Below are positions 47,491 to 58,805 of a stretch of DNA of 64,000 nt, in pieces. Source of the DNA: Beta vulgaris subsp. vulgaris (taxonomy: Eukaryota > Streptophyta > Magnoliopsida > Caryophyllales > Amaranthaceae); contig NC_079207.1 in NCBI RefSeq assembly GCF_026745355.1, positions 35,124,502-35,188,501 of the forward strand, in the 5' to 3' direction. A program made the position numbers and the translations under genes. Within the stretch, counting starts at the first letter, position 1, and the number at the start of each line of letters is the position of its first letter. The notes below the pieces were generated by a model. It saw only the letters and a list, made by a program, of their open reading frames with translations, was not told the origin of the DNA and did not search any database.

Positions 47491-48175
47491 ACTAGTTGGA
47501 GACTTTAAAAGGATGCTCACTAATTGGAGACTTTGAAGGGGGTGCTCACTAATTGGAGACTTTAAAGGGGTGCTCACTAATTGTAGATTTTAAAAGGATT
47601 GGAGATTTTAAAGGGTTGCTCACTAATTGGAGACTTTAAAGGGGTGCTCACTTGGAGGCTTTAAAGGGAAATAATGCTCACTCGGAGGCTTTAAAGATTG
47701 AAGGTGCTCACTCGGAAGCTTTAGAAGGGAATCTGCTTGCTCAGAGGCTTTAAAGGGTAAAGCTGCTCACTCGGAGGCTTAAAAGAATGGGTGCTCACTT
47801 GGAGGTTTGAGGGAAACTAGGTGCTCACTCGAAAGCTTAAAAGAGAATGAGTGCTCACTCGCTTGGCTTTAAGAGAATGGGTGCTCACTCGGAGGCTTAA
47901 AGGAATGGGTTCTCACTCGGAGGCTTGAGGGAAACTAGGTGCTCACTCGAAAGCTTAAAAGAGAATGAGTGCTCACTAGCTCGCTTGGATTAAAGAGAAT
48001 GGGTGCTCACTCGGAGGCTTTATGAGGGTAGGTGCTCACTCGAAGCCTTAAAAGAGAAGGTGCTCACTCGGAGGCTTAAAGGGGAAAGGTGCTCACTCGG
48101 AGGCTTAAAGGATAAAGGTGCTCGCTCGGAGGCTTTAAGGAGAAGGATGCTCACTCGGAGGCTTAAAAGGGAATG
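47490..48175. repeat. Minisatellite, unit about 27-29 bp, over 20 copies
   Basis: The unit is GGTGCTCACTCGGAGGCTT followed by TAAAGGG(A/G)A, with variants (CTAATTGGAGACTTTAAAGG in the first copies, CGAAAGCTTAAAAGAGAATG later). The start of the array differs from its middle, so it has grown by local amplification. It abuts the Ty3 pol fragment at 47490 without a clean junction. Confidence 0.9.
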
Positions 48176-50931
48176 TAACCTTGCTGGTACTTATGAATGA
48201 AGGGCAACTTTACAATTTTTCCATGTGAGAAGGGCTTATATGCCTTGGGCAGCACACAAACAGGTTTTACACAACAATAACCACATATGGAGATGAATCA
48301 AAAGTATACCGTCAAATGTCCCAAATGGGCCCTAGCCATTATGTATGGGCTACTGAGTGTAATGTGTGATGGTGCATTGTGTAGAGTGTATGGAATGATG
48401 AATATGCATGATGATGCGATGTATGATGCATGATGCTTATGACAACATGTGTTATGCAAGACTATCCTATGACATAATGCATGAAATGACCAGGGATGTA
48501 GACCAATGATGATATGTTTCCAAAATTAATTAAGGAAGGAGCTATCTCTAGCCCCCAATCGGACAGAGACGATGCTCGTGATCACAAATGAGCCCCCAGC
48601 CCATGGGGTTTTAGGGATGAGCCAGCTAGCAAAGAATATCCCAATTGAGAAGGTGAAGGAAGCTTTTGTAGAGTCAAGGTAGAAGAGGTGCAAGCTAGTT
48701 TTGTGGAGCTAGGAGAAGTGTAGGCTAATTTTGTGAATCTAGGAGAGGTAAAAGCTCATTTTGCGGAGCTTGGCGATGCAAGTAAACATGAGCCTCCAAA
48801 AAAATGTACTAGCCTGTTAGAAGACTAGGTGGTTTTTCCTCCTAGTGATTGAGTCAATGAACCTTAAAGGGTGCCAAAGGATGGGCCAAGGTGCAAGAAA
48901 TGAAAAAAGGTCAGAATTTGTGACTGAGGGTCAAACATTATGTGGATAAATGTGGGGGATGCCAAAGATGTTGGCGCAAACTTGAGTCTATGTCGAGATC
49001 TAGACTAGCAATGTCATTGTCAAATTCTTAGACAGTCGAATCATTCGACGAGCCTCTCAAATGATTTGTATTATAGTGGTCGGACCTTGAGGAGAGGCTT
49101 CCCACGTATCTTTGCAGAATCAGACCGTCGAAGTTTTGTAGGCCTGATTACGTGTGATTGAAATTGAACAGTGCTTATTGGAAAAGGCTTTTGAGGTGGT
49201 AATGTGTGGCTACGATCAAGGGCGAAGAAAGAAAGGGATAAAGGCTCAAAAATTCCCAATGTAGCCCCCCATGGTGCGCAGTGTGCTTTTTGACTCTTAC
49301 ATTTGAATTTGAACTTGTTTTGCCTTTTGCACTTTGATTTTGCTTTGTTATTGAACTTTTGTCATTTGTTTTTTGCATTTTTAGATTTTTTTTTTTGCAC
49401 TTTTTTTAATTTTTTTGTCATTTTGTTTTTGCACATGTCTTTTCCTACGCACCATTTGAATCCCCATGGGTTTGGTCGATGTGGGTGAAGAAAAAGAAAG
49501 GCTAATGTGTTTAGGCTACAAGGGGTTGCAATGGATTGAATATGTGCTGGTGAATGGAATTGGATGATTGTATTTGGTGGAGATTGTGAAAGAAGGCCTT
49601 TCAAGCATTGCTCAATTTCATTAACTTGCCAATTTTAATTAAATCAATTGAGGTGTGAGTGACAACACTTTTGCAGAATTTGAAACAGCATTGCCAATTG
49701 AAATAGACATGGGAATAATCTTTTTTTTTTTGTAAAATGAATAGGCTAGGATTGTGGTGAAAACCTATATGACATAGACTCAAGAAGGGAAGGATCATTA
49801 GACTAGGACAAAGATTCATTGACTCGAACACTAGAAAGGTCACATGGTTGGTGACCCATGCCTTGGAGTTGCCCATGATGCCGCAAAGGGGTTGGTGTTG
49901 GTGTTTGGCTTGGATGTAGGATGTGGGCTTAATGGGTATTTGGAATGTGGGATTGGGTGGTATGAGGGCTTGGTGTAGTTGGACTAGGCTTGAGACTCGA
50001 ATGGACCTTTGATATACCTTGGACCGAAAGAGAACTGTATCGACAACTTCACCCCTATTTCAGGAAAGAACTGGACCCTTAGTGAACTTCCTTAGTCATG
50101 ATGCAGATGTATGCAGATGTAAATGGGAAATGAGAATGCATGTCCTAATTTCATGGTCAAAGTCTAGGTGACCTAAAGTCAAAGTCCGTGTGAATTTAAA
50201 AGTAAAAGTCAACTAAAGCAAAAGGTCTACTTAGGTCAAAGTCAACTAGGGTCAAAGTCAACTTAGGTCAATGTGGACTACGGTCAAAGTCAACTTAGGT
50301 CAATGTGGACTACGGTCAATGCTTATGGTTCGAACTTATGGACTAAGGGATCGACCTATATGGTCTAGCGTTGAGGCCTAAAGTTCGAACTATGGACTAA
50401 AGACTAGATGATTTGGACTAAAAGATGACCATGACTACTTGAATAATGCGAGTGAATGTGAGTTAAGGTCGACATTATACATGGCTAGGGCTCATACAAT
50501 GCAAATAGTCAAACCAACATGATACAACAAGATATCAAGTTATACACCTAAAGTCAAGAGCTAAGCGAGCTAAGGTCGGTTTGGTCAAAAGGTACCATGC
50601 ATGGGAGAGTCACCATCCGGGTTTCACCACTATTCACAGTTAGTGATGTGCGGAAGATGCATCCTTGTGACCCACATCATTGACATGGGGCACGCATGGG
50701 AGGGATAGGCTTGACCATGGTTGCCAATGATCATTGACCACCACAACCATCATCAAACCCCCCTTGGCCTCGATCATAGAAAATGCTCATAATGAGACCG
50801 TGTACCTAAGTGTGACCCTATGCGGGAGGTCACATGCAACATGCACACAAATTAGAAAATTATTACATTGGAAACACGAGACTTTTGAGCTTGTCCACAC
50901 AACTTAGGATTTTAAATCCCTAAAGTGAATG
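48176..50931 (-). other. Non-coding interior of a minus-strand Tat-type element (inferred)
   Basis: No gene is recognised. The region lies on the internal side of the primer site at 50932-50949. It contains a short tandem repeat at about 50170-50330 (GGTCAAAGTCAACTTAGGTC, then AATGTGGACTAC) and loose repeats of GTGGAGCTAGGAGAAG near 48700. Open frames on either strand are short and low in complexity. Confidence 0.5.
50170..50335. repeat. Short tandem repeat GGTCAAAGTCAACTTAGGTCAATG type
   Basis: Units of 14-32 bp built from GTCAAAGTCAAC and GTCAATGTGGACTACG. The 32-bp composite is repeated twice in full at 50254-50317. Confidence 0.75.
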
Positions 50932-50949
50932 TCCCCAGTAGAGTCGCCA
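50932..50949 (-). other. Primer binding site, Tat type
   Basis: The minus strand reads TGGCGACTCTACTGGGGA; its complement ends in CCA as a tRNA does. Equivalent TGGCGACTC sequences serve as primer sites in many plant Tat elements (family knowledge). It lies next to the end of the LTR at about 50952. Confidence 0.75.
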
Positions 50950-51274
50950 AATTCTAGGCATGCTTGCACGTGCCTACACGAGGTGCTTGATCCCTCGATT
51001 GTCGCATGTGAGTGCGTTGGCGTAAGGGGTTTATAGAGCGTGTTGCTCTTGAATAAAGGAGTCGCCACCGCGCCTTAAGAGGTTCGCGGACACCCGAAAC
51101 ATTGGTACCAAATACATGGCCCTACTGTTTGATCATTGACCAGAGCGTGGGTTCGGGGACAGGCTACAAAAGCGAAGCATTAACCCGCAATCGCCCGCCT
51201 CAAGCGGCCTCTACTCGCTCTCAAATGAATCCATTGTAATAATTTAAGGGTGCGTTCTGTTCAACTTAAAAAAT

Positions 51275-51482
51275 TAAGTTTCAGGTCCAATAAGTTCAGA
51301 TAAGTTCAGATAAGTTCAGATAAGTTGCAATAAGGTCTAATAAAGGCAATAAGTTCCAATAAGGTCCAATAAGTTCCAATTAGGTGGAATAAGTTCCAAT
51401 CAGGTGCAATAAGTTCCAATCAGGTCTAGTAAGGTCCAATAAGTTCCAATCAGGTCTAATAAGGTCCAATAAGGTCCAAATA
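51275..51482 (+). repeat. Left subterminal tandem repeats of the Harbinger-like element
   Basis: Words AATAAG(G/T)TCCAAT(C)AGG and GTTCAGATAA are repeated about every 10-12 bp for 200 bp. The reading direction is the same as in the right-end array. Confidence 0.85.
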
Positions 51483-51700
51483 GTCAATGTTTAATAAACA
51501 TTTGTATTATTGTCCATTATTTTGTTATTCATAATTTATATCACTATTAGCTAATTATGTTATTATTAGAATTTTAATTAAAGTACCACAATGATTATAT
51601 AGTATTATACTTGTATTAGTGTCTATTATTTTATTAATTATTTGTATTATGTCTATTGTTTTATTATTTATTTGTATTATGTCTATTATTTTATTATTTA

Positions 51701-51795
51701 TATTACTATTAGCTGATTATGTTATGATTAGAATTTTTTATTAAAGTATCACAATGTATAGTATTATACTTGTATTATTGTCTATTATTTGATTA
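51701..51795 (+). repeat. 95-bp direct repeat, left copy
   Basis: TATTACTATTAGCTGATTAT...TCTATTATTTGATTA. It matches 57922-58016 at about 92 of 95 positions and lies in the same orientation. A more diverged third copy is at about 51539-51637. Confidence 0.85.
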
Positions 51796-51807
51796 CTAGT
51801 TTTTGGA

Positions 51808-51826
51808 CCCGTGCATAATGCACGGG
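51808..51826. repeat. Perfect 19-nt palindrome CCCGTGCATAATGCACGGG
   Basis: Nine-base arms around one A. Degraded versions occur at about 52527 (GACCCGTTCAAAATGCACGA) and 54000 (GACCCGTGCAAATAGCATGG), each preceded by CTAG or TTGG, which suggests a small dispersed repeat or element terminus. Confidence 0.8.
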
Positions 51827-51979
51827 AATCCTTTAATTTATTAAGTAGTTTTTTTCTGTTCCAAATCTATTAAGTGTATAATTATTAGAATGCATGCATA
51901 TAAAGTTGAAAGAATATAAAATGTATAATTGAGGTATTAGCTGCTGGATTAAAATTTTATGATTTTTTATTCAAAATAA

Positions 51980-52460
51980 TTATAAACTGGCTTACAACTC
52001 ATGTGTTGCACCATTATGATTTATGTTACCCATGCTATATCCTTGTTAATTATATTGTACAATATAAATATCTAGAATATATTATCCTAATGTTGTTTAT
52101 CATTTTCTTTAATTTACCAACGATGTAATATTAGAAAAAAATTTAGTGCTCACAAATGTAATATAACTGTGCTATATCCTTATTGTATCGTACAATATAT
52201 AATGTATGAATAAAATTTTACTAAAGATTTAGGGAAATATTTTATATATAGTTTTATGAAATAAAAAATGTACCTTGCTTAGGGTAAGTTAATAATAATT
52301 TGAAATTGGCTTACAACCCGTGAGTTAAATTATGACATATCACTTATTTGTAATAATTAGTATTGATACATTGATTAGGGTGAAAATGGCTTACAACCCG
52401 TGAGTTGCACGATTATGACTAATGACTTATGACTTATAACCCGGGAGTTGCATTCTAAAA
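51980..52460. repeat. Degenerate repeats GGCTTACAACCCGTGAGTTG
   Basis: Four related words: about 51989 (GGCTTACAACTCATGTGTTG), 52310, 52388 (GGCTTACAACCCGTGAGTTG) and 52434 (CTTATAACCCGGGAGTTGC), each followed by A-rich text with ATTATGAC. No coding sequence. Confidence 0.65.
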
Positions 52461-54966
52461 TTTGAAATCCATAACTCATGATCACATCGATTATGGTGAT
52501 TGAAATATTTTTGTCATTTAAAGTTGTTGGACCCGTTCAAAATGCACGAGATTTTTTTTAATATAATTTTAAGATTTTAAGACATTTCTTTTGAAAACGT
52601 AGTGTGATATTAGCTCACGATTCAAAGTTTTTATAGTCATATCATGTAATAAAAAATGTTCAAAACTGATTTATGACTCGTGCGTTCAGTGACTAATTTA
52701 GTTAATATTATGGTAGGACGTATTACAAACCATCATTTTAGAATAAAACATATTGACTGAAAAATTTGCCGCTCTGCCTGTAGCTTCACTCGGAAGCTCT
52801 GATAAAAACACAATTTGCACTACTATTACACTCAATCATACAACTACTTTTTCTCCCGCTTTATGCAGTTCCACTCACCCCCAATTTCTTGTTGTCTTAC
52901 ACCATCACTATACCGCACCTGGCAACCCACTTTTCACCACCCACCGAACCACCATGCCACGGGGAACTTTGACAGGCGTTATCTATTCAAAAAAAAAAAT
53001 TGGCAGATTTTACAATTTAAGGGAATAATTACACATAAATGAGAATCTTCAATGACCTGTCACAAAAGTCTAATTATATTATTTTCGTTATATATACTTG
53101 TTTTATAGTCTTGTATCATTGTATGTTACGTTGAAAATTAATGTAAATTAATCTTTAATACCCTCTTTGTTCTAGAGTAATCCAAATACATTTTATTCTC
53201 TTTTGTCTCAGAATACTATTTAGACTTTCATGGTTGGAATGATCCTTCTACTTAAAGCAACTTATGACTTTTAATTTTTGTGGTTATCTTGCATATGTGA
53301 TTTTTTTTTGGTATTCATTTATCCCTCAATTAATAATTTCAAATCTTATATTTTATTTATCATTACTTATATCTATTAGAAAGTATCAAATATATTGTTT
53401 ATTTTATATACCTTGATAATTTTATAAATGTTGTATGCTAATGCTCAACATTATCATTGTCTGTCAAAAAAAAAGTTTCATAGGAAAATCTAATGAATAA
53501 ACACAACCCTATTTGTGATTATAAACGTTCTAAAACGTTAAGTTTTGATTCTTTGTTTTTTGTACATGTTGCCACTTTTTAGTCCCACTATAAATATCAT
53601 GGTCTAAGTATAATATTTGAATAAATTTAGCACGTCAAGTTTGTTCAGCTATTGTTTAAACTTATATAGTATGATTAGTAGAATTTCTTAAAGTTTTCAA
53701 TAAAATAATCAACCGATTTATTTAGATTTGACAATTTCGTGTAATGGATATAAACCTGGTTATCTTGGTTATATATATTAGTTTCTAAGTGATTATGCCC
53801 ATTGATGATGAAATTGATCTTGAATATGATATAATCCTAACATCTATTCATTGATATTTAAAGAGTTAGCTAATTTTCTTTCTTCTTTAATCTAGCATAA
53901 TTTCAAAAAGGACATATTATGAACACATGTTAACTTTATTTAACTTAGTAGTTGTTGTTGTTTCTTCTAATTGAGATCTAAAGAGTTTCCTAGCTTCTAG
54001 ACCCGTGCAAATAGCATGGAAAATCTTTCGTTTAATCAATATATTTATATTTCAAATTTGATTCGGTGCATATTTATAGTTAATGGTTACATTAAAGGTT
54101 GATAAAAAAATAAGAAATTTTTTATATTATGATATATTGATATTTTTCCTAAAATTAGGGTGTAGATAAGGATGTCAATTTAAATGGATATTCAATTATC
54201 TATTTCACCCAAATTTCGAAAACAGATAAAGCCCATATTAAATAGATGAAAAGTCGGTGGTGGTTTGTTGGATGGAGCTGGTGACACATTAGATTAGATT
54301 TGGGTGGTGCTATGTCCCATTCGTCACCCATTTATCCATCCGTTTTTTATATTTTATGTCTTAGTTTTTAGTATAAAAATCAGGGTGTTACCATAATCTA
54401 TATATTAGAACATATCTATAAATATAAACCAAAACATCCTTCAATTTCTCGCAATAAACAATAATTTATTAGTTTAAAATCTTCATACTTTGAAACTATA
54501 TGAGTGTAGATCAATTTTTTTTACTTACTATAAATTGTTCTTGGTTTGTTATGGAAAAGGGTTCTTATAATAATAAATTTTGATGAATAATATTTCTTCA
54601 TTTTTGCTGCTTGAAAATAGATTGAGAGTTAAAAGCAAATACTATTTTAATGTTTTTAAAATTGAGCAATGTGTTTTTACTAACATAATGGATAGTTGGG
54701 ACTATTGGGAGCAAAATTGAATGAAAAATAATTGAGTGGGCGTTGTTGTATGCTTAGGCCGATTAGATAAATAAAAGTTGCTCTATATTTCTTTTCTATA
54801 TTGTACAATTTCTGCAAGATTGAAGGAAATATTTTATGTTCTTTAGAGTATAGTAAACATACTAAATCAATGGGAAATTTTAAACTGTTAAATAGCTAAT
54901 GCTCTTTATTGTATACGACTTTATGTTCTTTATCTTATAGATTGATGAAAAACATGGACCATTTAA

Positions 54967-55842
54967 GGGTCTGTTCTCCCCAACTTATTTTCAGTTTAGT
55001 TCAGTTCAGTTCAACTCAGTTCAGCTCAGCTTAGCTTAGATCAGTTCAGTTCAGTTCAGTTCAGCTCCATTCTTTTATAATCATGTTGTTGAATATTATT
55101 ATTATGTTGGTCTAATTTATTTTACTAATTACTCTTATTTATTATATTATTTATATCATTATTAATTTATTGTTATTATTATTATTATTATATTATTATT
55201 ATCATTATTATCATTATATATTATTATATTATTATTGTTATATTATTTCTATTATTTTGTTTACTATAGATTTATTCATTATTATTACTATTATTATTAG
55301 AAGGAACATGGTTTAGGTCAAAAGCACAAATGAACCCACGTTTTTTAGCCCATAAACTAATCAAATCGCGTCAAAACAGTTTATGATGCAATTTTGCGCG
55401 GTCCAACCCAATCATTAATTTATTACTAAATATATTATTAATTATTAAATCTAATTATTAAAATAGTAATATTAATTTACTTCTTATATATTTGTTATTA
55501 TATAATCATATCATCAAGTATTAATATATTAATACAAATAATATAAAATAATAATTATTAATTATCATTAATTATTATTAATATATAAATAATTTTATAT
55601 TATTAATATTATTTATTCATAACTATCATTTAAAAATATCCAAAATACTATTAATATTCATTATTATTACTTATCATTATAATAATATTATATTCATGTT
55701 ATTATTGTTTAAATATTATTTATATATTTATTACATTCAATTTAATTCAATTCAATTCATCAATTCAGTTCAGTTATTCAGTTCAGCTTAGTCATCAGTT
55801 CAGTTCAGTTCAGTTCATTGTTTATGCCGAAAGAACATGCCC
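54967..55842. mobile_element. Tourist-like MITE or small Harbinger-like element, TSD TAA
   Basis: It starts GGGTCTGTTCTCCCCAAC and ends GCCGAAAGAACATGCCC, i.e. GGGCATGTTCTTTCGGC inverted; the shared terminus is GGGNNNGTTCT. TAA is at 54964-54966 and 55843-55845. The subterminal DNA is packed with CAGTT/TTCAGTTCAG repeats (54995-55075 and 55740-55820). The 876-bp interior is AT-rich without ORFs. Confidence 0.75.
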
Positions 55843-56559
55843 TAAGTTAGTACAAAATGAATTATCAAGCGAACGTAAGTTATATCATGAGTCTTGTTGT
55901 TATCTTGTACACTCTATACAACAACATGACAAAAAATAGCTAAGTCAAAGGCTTTATATTAGATGATAGAAAGCATTTATCAATACTATGTTATCAGCAA
56001 GTTTAGCTTTTGTATTTGTGTACCAGTGGTTTCAATTTTTATGAGCCGTAACTTGTGAGGCATGGCAAGTTGGTTATGAAAAATGATTTGGAATTTTCTG
56101 TACAACATAACTATATAAACCCCTTCTCATTTTATTGACAATTAAAGAATGAAACTCCTTCGAAACTTTCATCTTCTTAACCCTATGCGCTGATGTGCAT
56201 TTAATATTTCTTCAACATACTCCTCATATAGTTATATATAGCATAATGGATTTTTGAAGGGAAGCGTTATTTTTTTTTTTAATATTGGTTGAATTATAAT
56301 AATCGGTTATAATAAGATTTGATTTGTTTCCTTAATTGATAGAAGCTTGATTAATTTCCTTAGTTATTGTAATTGATTTTATTACCCTATTTGTTGCACA
56401 ATGCACTCGGTGAAGGATGAAGGGTGATTAGAAAAACATTTGTGCCACGTGGCATAAGCAAAGAAAAAGCTGGAAAGTTAAGGGTGAAGGAGAGCAGAGG
56501 AAGCTTCATGTCTTGCCACATAAGTTGAAGTTTTCTTGCTTTAATATTATATATGATTA
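55201..56559 (+). repeat. Tandem duplication of about 1.36 kb, copy 1
   Basis: It is nearly identical to 56560-57919 (for example GAAGGAACATGGTTTAGG at 55300 and 56650; GCACTCGGTGAAGGATGAAG at 56403 and 57763). The left border lies in an (ATT)n tract near 55150-55240, so it is approximate. Confidence 0.85.
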
Positions 56560-57919
56560 TTATTATTATTATTATTATTATTATTGTTATTATTATTTCT
56601 ATTATTTTTTTTACTATAGATTTATTCATTATTATTACTATTATTATTAGAAGGAACATGGTTTAGGTCAAAAGCACAAATGAACCCACGTTTTTAGCCC
56701 ATAAACTAATCAAATCGCGTCAAAACAGTTTATGATGCAATTTTGCGCGGTCCAACCCAATCATTAAATTTATTACTAAATATATTATAATATTATTAAA
56801 TCTAATTATTAAAATAGTAATATTAATTTACTTCTTATATATTATTGTTATTATATAATCATATCATCAAGTATTAATATATTAATACAAATAATATAAA
56901 ATAATAATTATTAATTATCATTAATTATTATTAATAATAGTAATAATTTATGATTATTAATATTATTTATTCATAACTATCATTTAAAAATATCCAAAAT
57001 ACTATTAATATTCATTATTATTACTTATCATTATAATAACTATTTGATTTTCATGTTATTATTGTTTAAATATTATTTATATATTTATACATTCAATTTA
57101 ATTCAATTCAATTCAGTTCAATTCAGTTCAGTTCATTTCAGTTCAGCTTAGTTCAGTTCAGTTCAGTTCAGTTCAGTTCAGTTGTTTTATGCCGAATAGA
57201 ACATGCCCTAAGTTAGTACAAAATGAATTATCAAGCGAACGTAAGTTATATCATGAGTCTTGTTGTTATCTTGTACACTCTATACAACATACATGAAAAA
57301 AATAGCTAAGTCAAAGGCTTTATATTAGATGATAGAAAGCATTTATCATACTATGTTATCAGCAAGTTTAGCTTTTGTATTTGTGTACCAGTGGTTTCAA
57401 TTTTTATGAGCCGTAACTTGTGAGGCATGGCAAGTTGGTTATGAAAAATGATTTGGAATTTTCTGTACAACATAACTATATAAACCCCTTCTTTTATTGA
57501 CAATTAAAGAATGAAACTCCTTCGAAACTTTCATCTTCTTAACCCTATGCGCTGATGTGCATTTAATATTTCTTCAACATACTCCTCATATAGTTATATA
57601 TAGCATAATGGATTTTTGAAAGGAAGCGTTATTTTTTTTTTAATATTGGTTGAATTATAATAATCGGTTATAATAAGATTTGATTTGTTTCCTTAATTGA
57701 TAGAAGCTTGATTAATTTCCTTAGTTATTGTAATTGATTTTATTACCCTATTTGTTGCACAATGCACTCGGTGAAGGATGAAGGGTGATTAGAAAAACAT
57801 TTGTGCCACGTGGCATAAGCAAAGAAAAAGCTGGAAAGTTAAGGGTGAAGGAGAGCAGAGGAAGCTTCATGTCTTGCCACATAAGTTGAAGTTTTCTTGC
57901 TTTAATATTATATATGATT
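56560..57919 (+). repeat. Tandem duplication of about 1.36 kb, copy 2
   Basis: Second copy, including a second right terminus of the Tourist-like element (GAACATGCCC ending at 57208). The (ATT)n at 56556-56600 marks the junction between the copies. Confidence 0.85.
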
Positions 57920-57921
57920 CA

Positions 57922-58016
57922 TATTACTATTAGTTGATTATGTTATGATTAGAATTTTTTATTAAAGTACCACAATGTATAGTATTATACTTATATTATT
58001 GTCTATTATTTGATTA
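57922..58016 (+). repeat. 95-bp direct repeat, right copy
   Basis: Partner of 51701-51795. The two copies bracket 6.1 kb. Confidence 0.85.
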
Positions 58017-58067
58017 TTCATATTGATATTAAATAATATTATAATCATGGTCAAATAATTAAGGTTA

Positions 58068-58069
58068 AC

Positions 58070-58108
<39 letters not shown>
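58068..58108. repeat. (AAT)n microsatellite
   Basis: About 13 units of pure AAT. Confidence 0.95.
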
Positions 58109-58529
58109 TATAATTACAATATTTTGCAATTCGTCTCTAAATAACTAGAGATAACATGTTTTCGTTACTAATAACAATGAATGAAGGAGTTAATGCTATC
58201 TACTTACCTTCACATTAATGAAAGTGAGGTGAGAATTTTTTATATGTGTCAATTTTAACTTGTTAGCAATAAATGTTAATTAACTTTTGATTTTCTACTA
58301 GTGTTTTATAAAATCAAAATAAGACTATTAGATATATTAGTGGTGAAAGTTATGTATAAGCAAATATATAAATAGTAAATTTTTTTGTTAAATTAATTAT
58401 CATAAGAGATAATTAATAATCATTATTTTTTTAAGGACGAATTATAATAATTATTACTCCATAAAAAATTTTAGGGTAGTATTTACGTTAGTGGTAATAT
58501 TTATGTTATTCATGGTCAATATTTTTGTC

Positions 58530-58805
58530 TAATAAGGTCAAATAAGTTTCAATCAGGTCCAATAAGGTCTAATAAGTTTCAATCAGGTTCAATAAGGTCT
58601 AATAAGTTTCAATCAGGGCCAATAAGGTCTAATAAGTTTCAATAAGGTCAATAAGTACCAAAAAGGTCCAATAAGTTCCAATCAGGTTCAATCAGGTCCA
58701 ATAAGTTGAATCAGGTCCAATCAGGTTTAATAAGTTCCAATAAGTTCAGTTCAGGTTCAATAAGTTCAGTTCAGATAAGGTCCAATAAGTTCAGGGCCAA
58801 TAAGT
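58530..58805 (+). repeat. Right subterminal tandem repeats of the Harbinger-like element
   Basis: AATAAGGTCTAATAAGTTTC and AATCAGGTCC words are repeated for about 270 bp up to the right terminus, in the same orientation as the left array although the termini are inverted. Confidence 0.85.

Noticed and set aside
47490..48175. CRISPR array
   Set aside because: The units are contiguous degenerate tandem copies without unique spacers, and the DNA is plant nuclear.
52753..53042. Two overlapping 75-91-codon ORFs
   Set aside because: Composition is biased to His, Thr and Pro, no family match, no codon preference, inside a DNA transposon.
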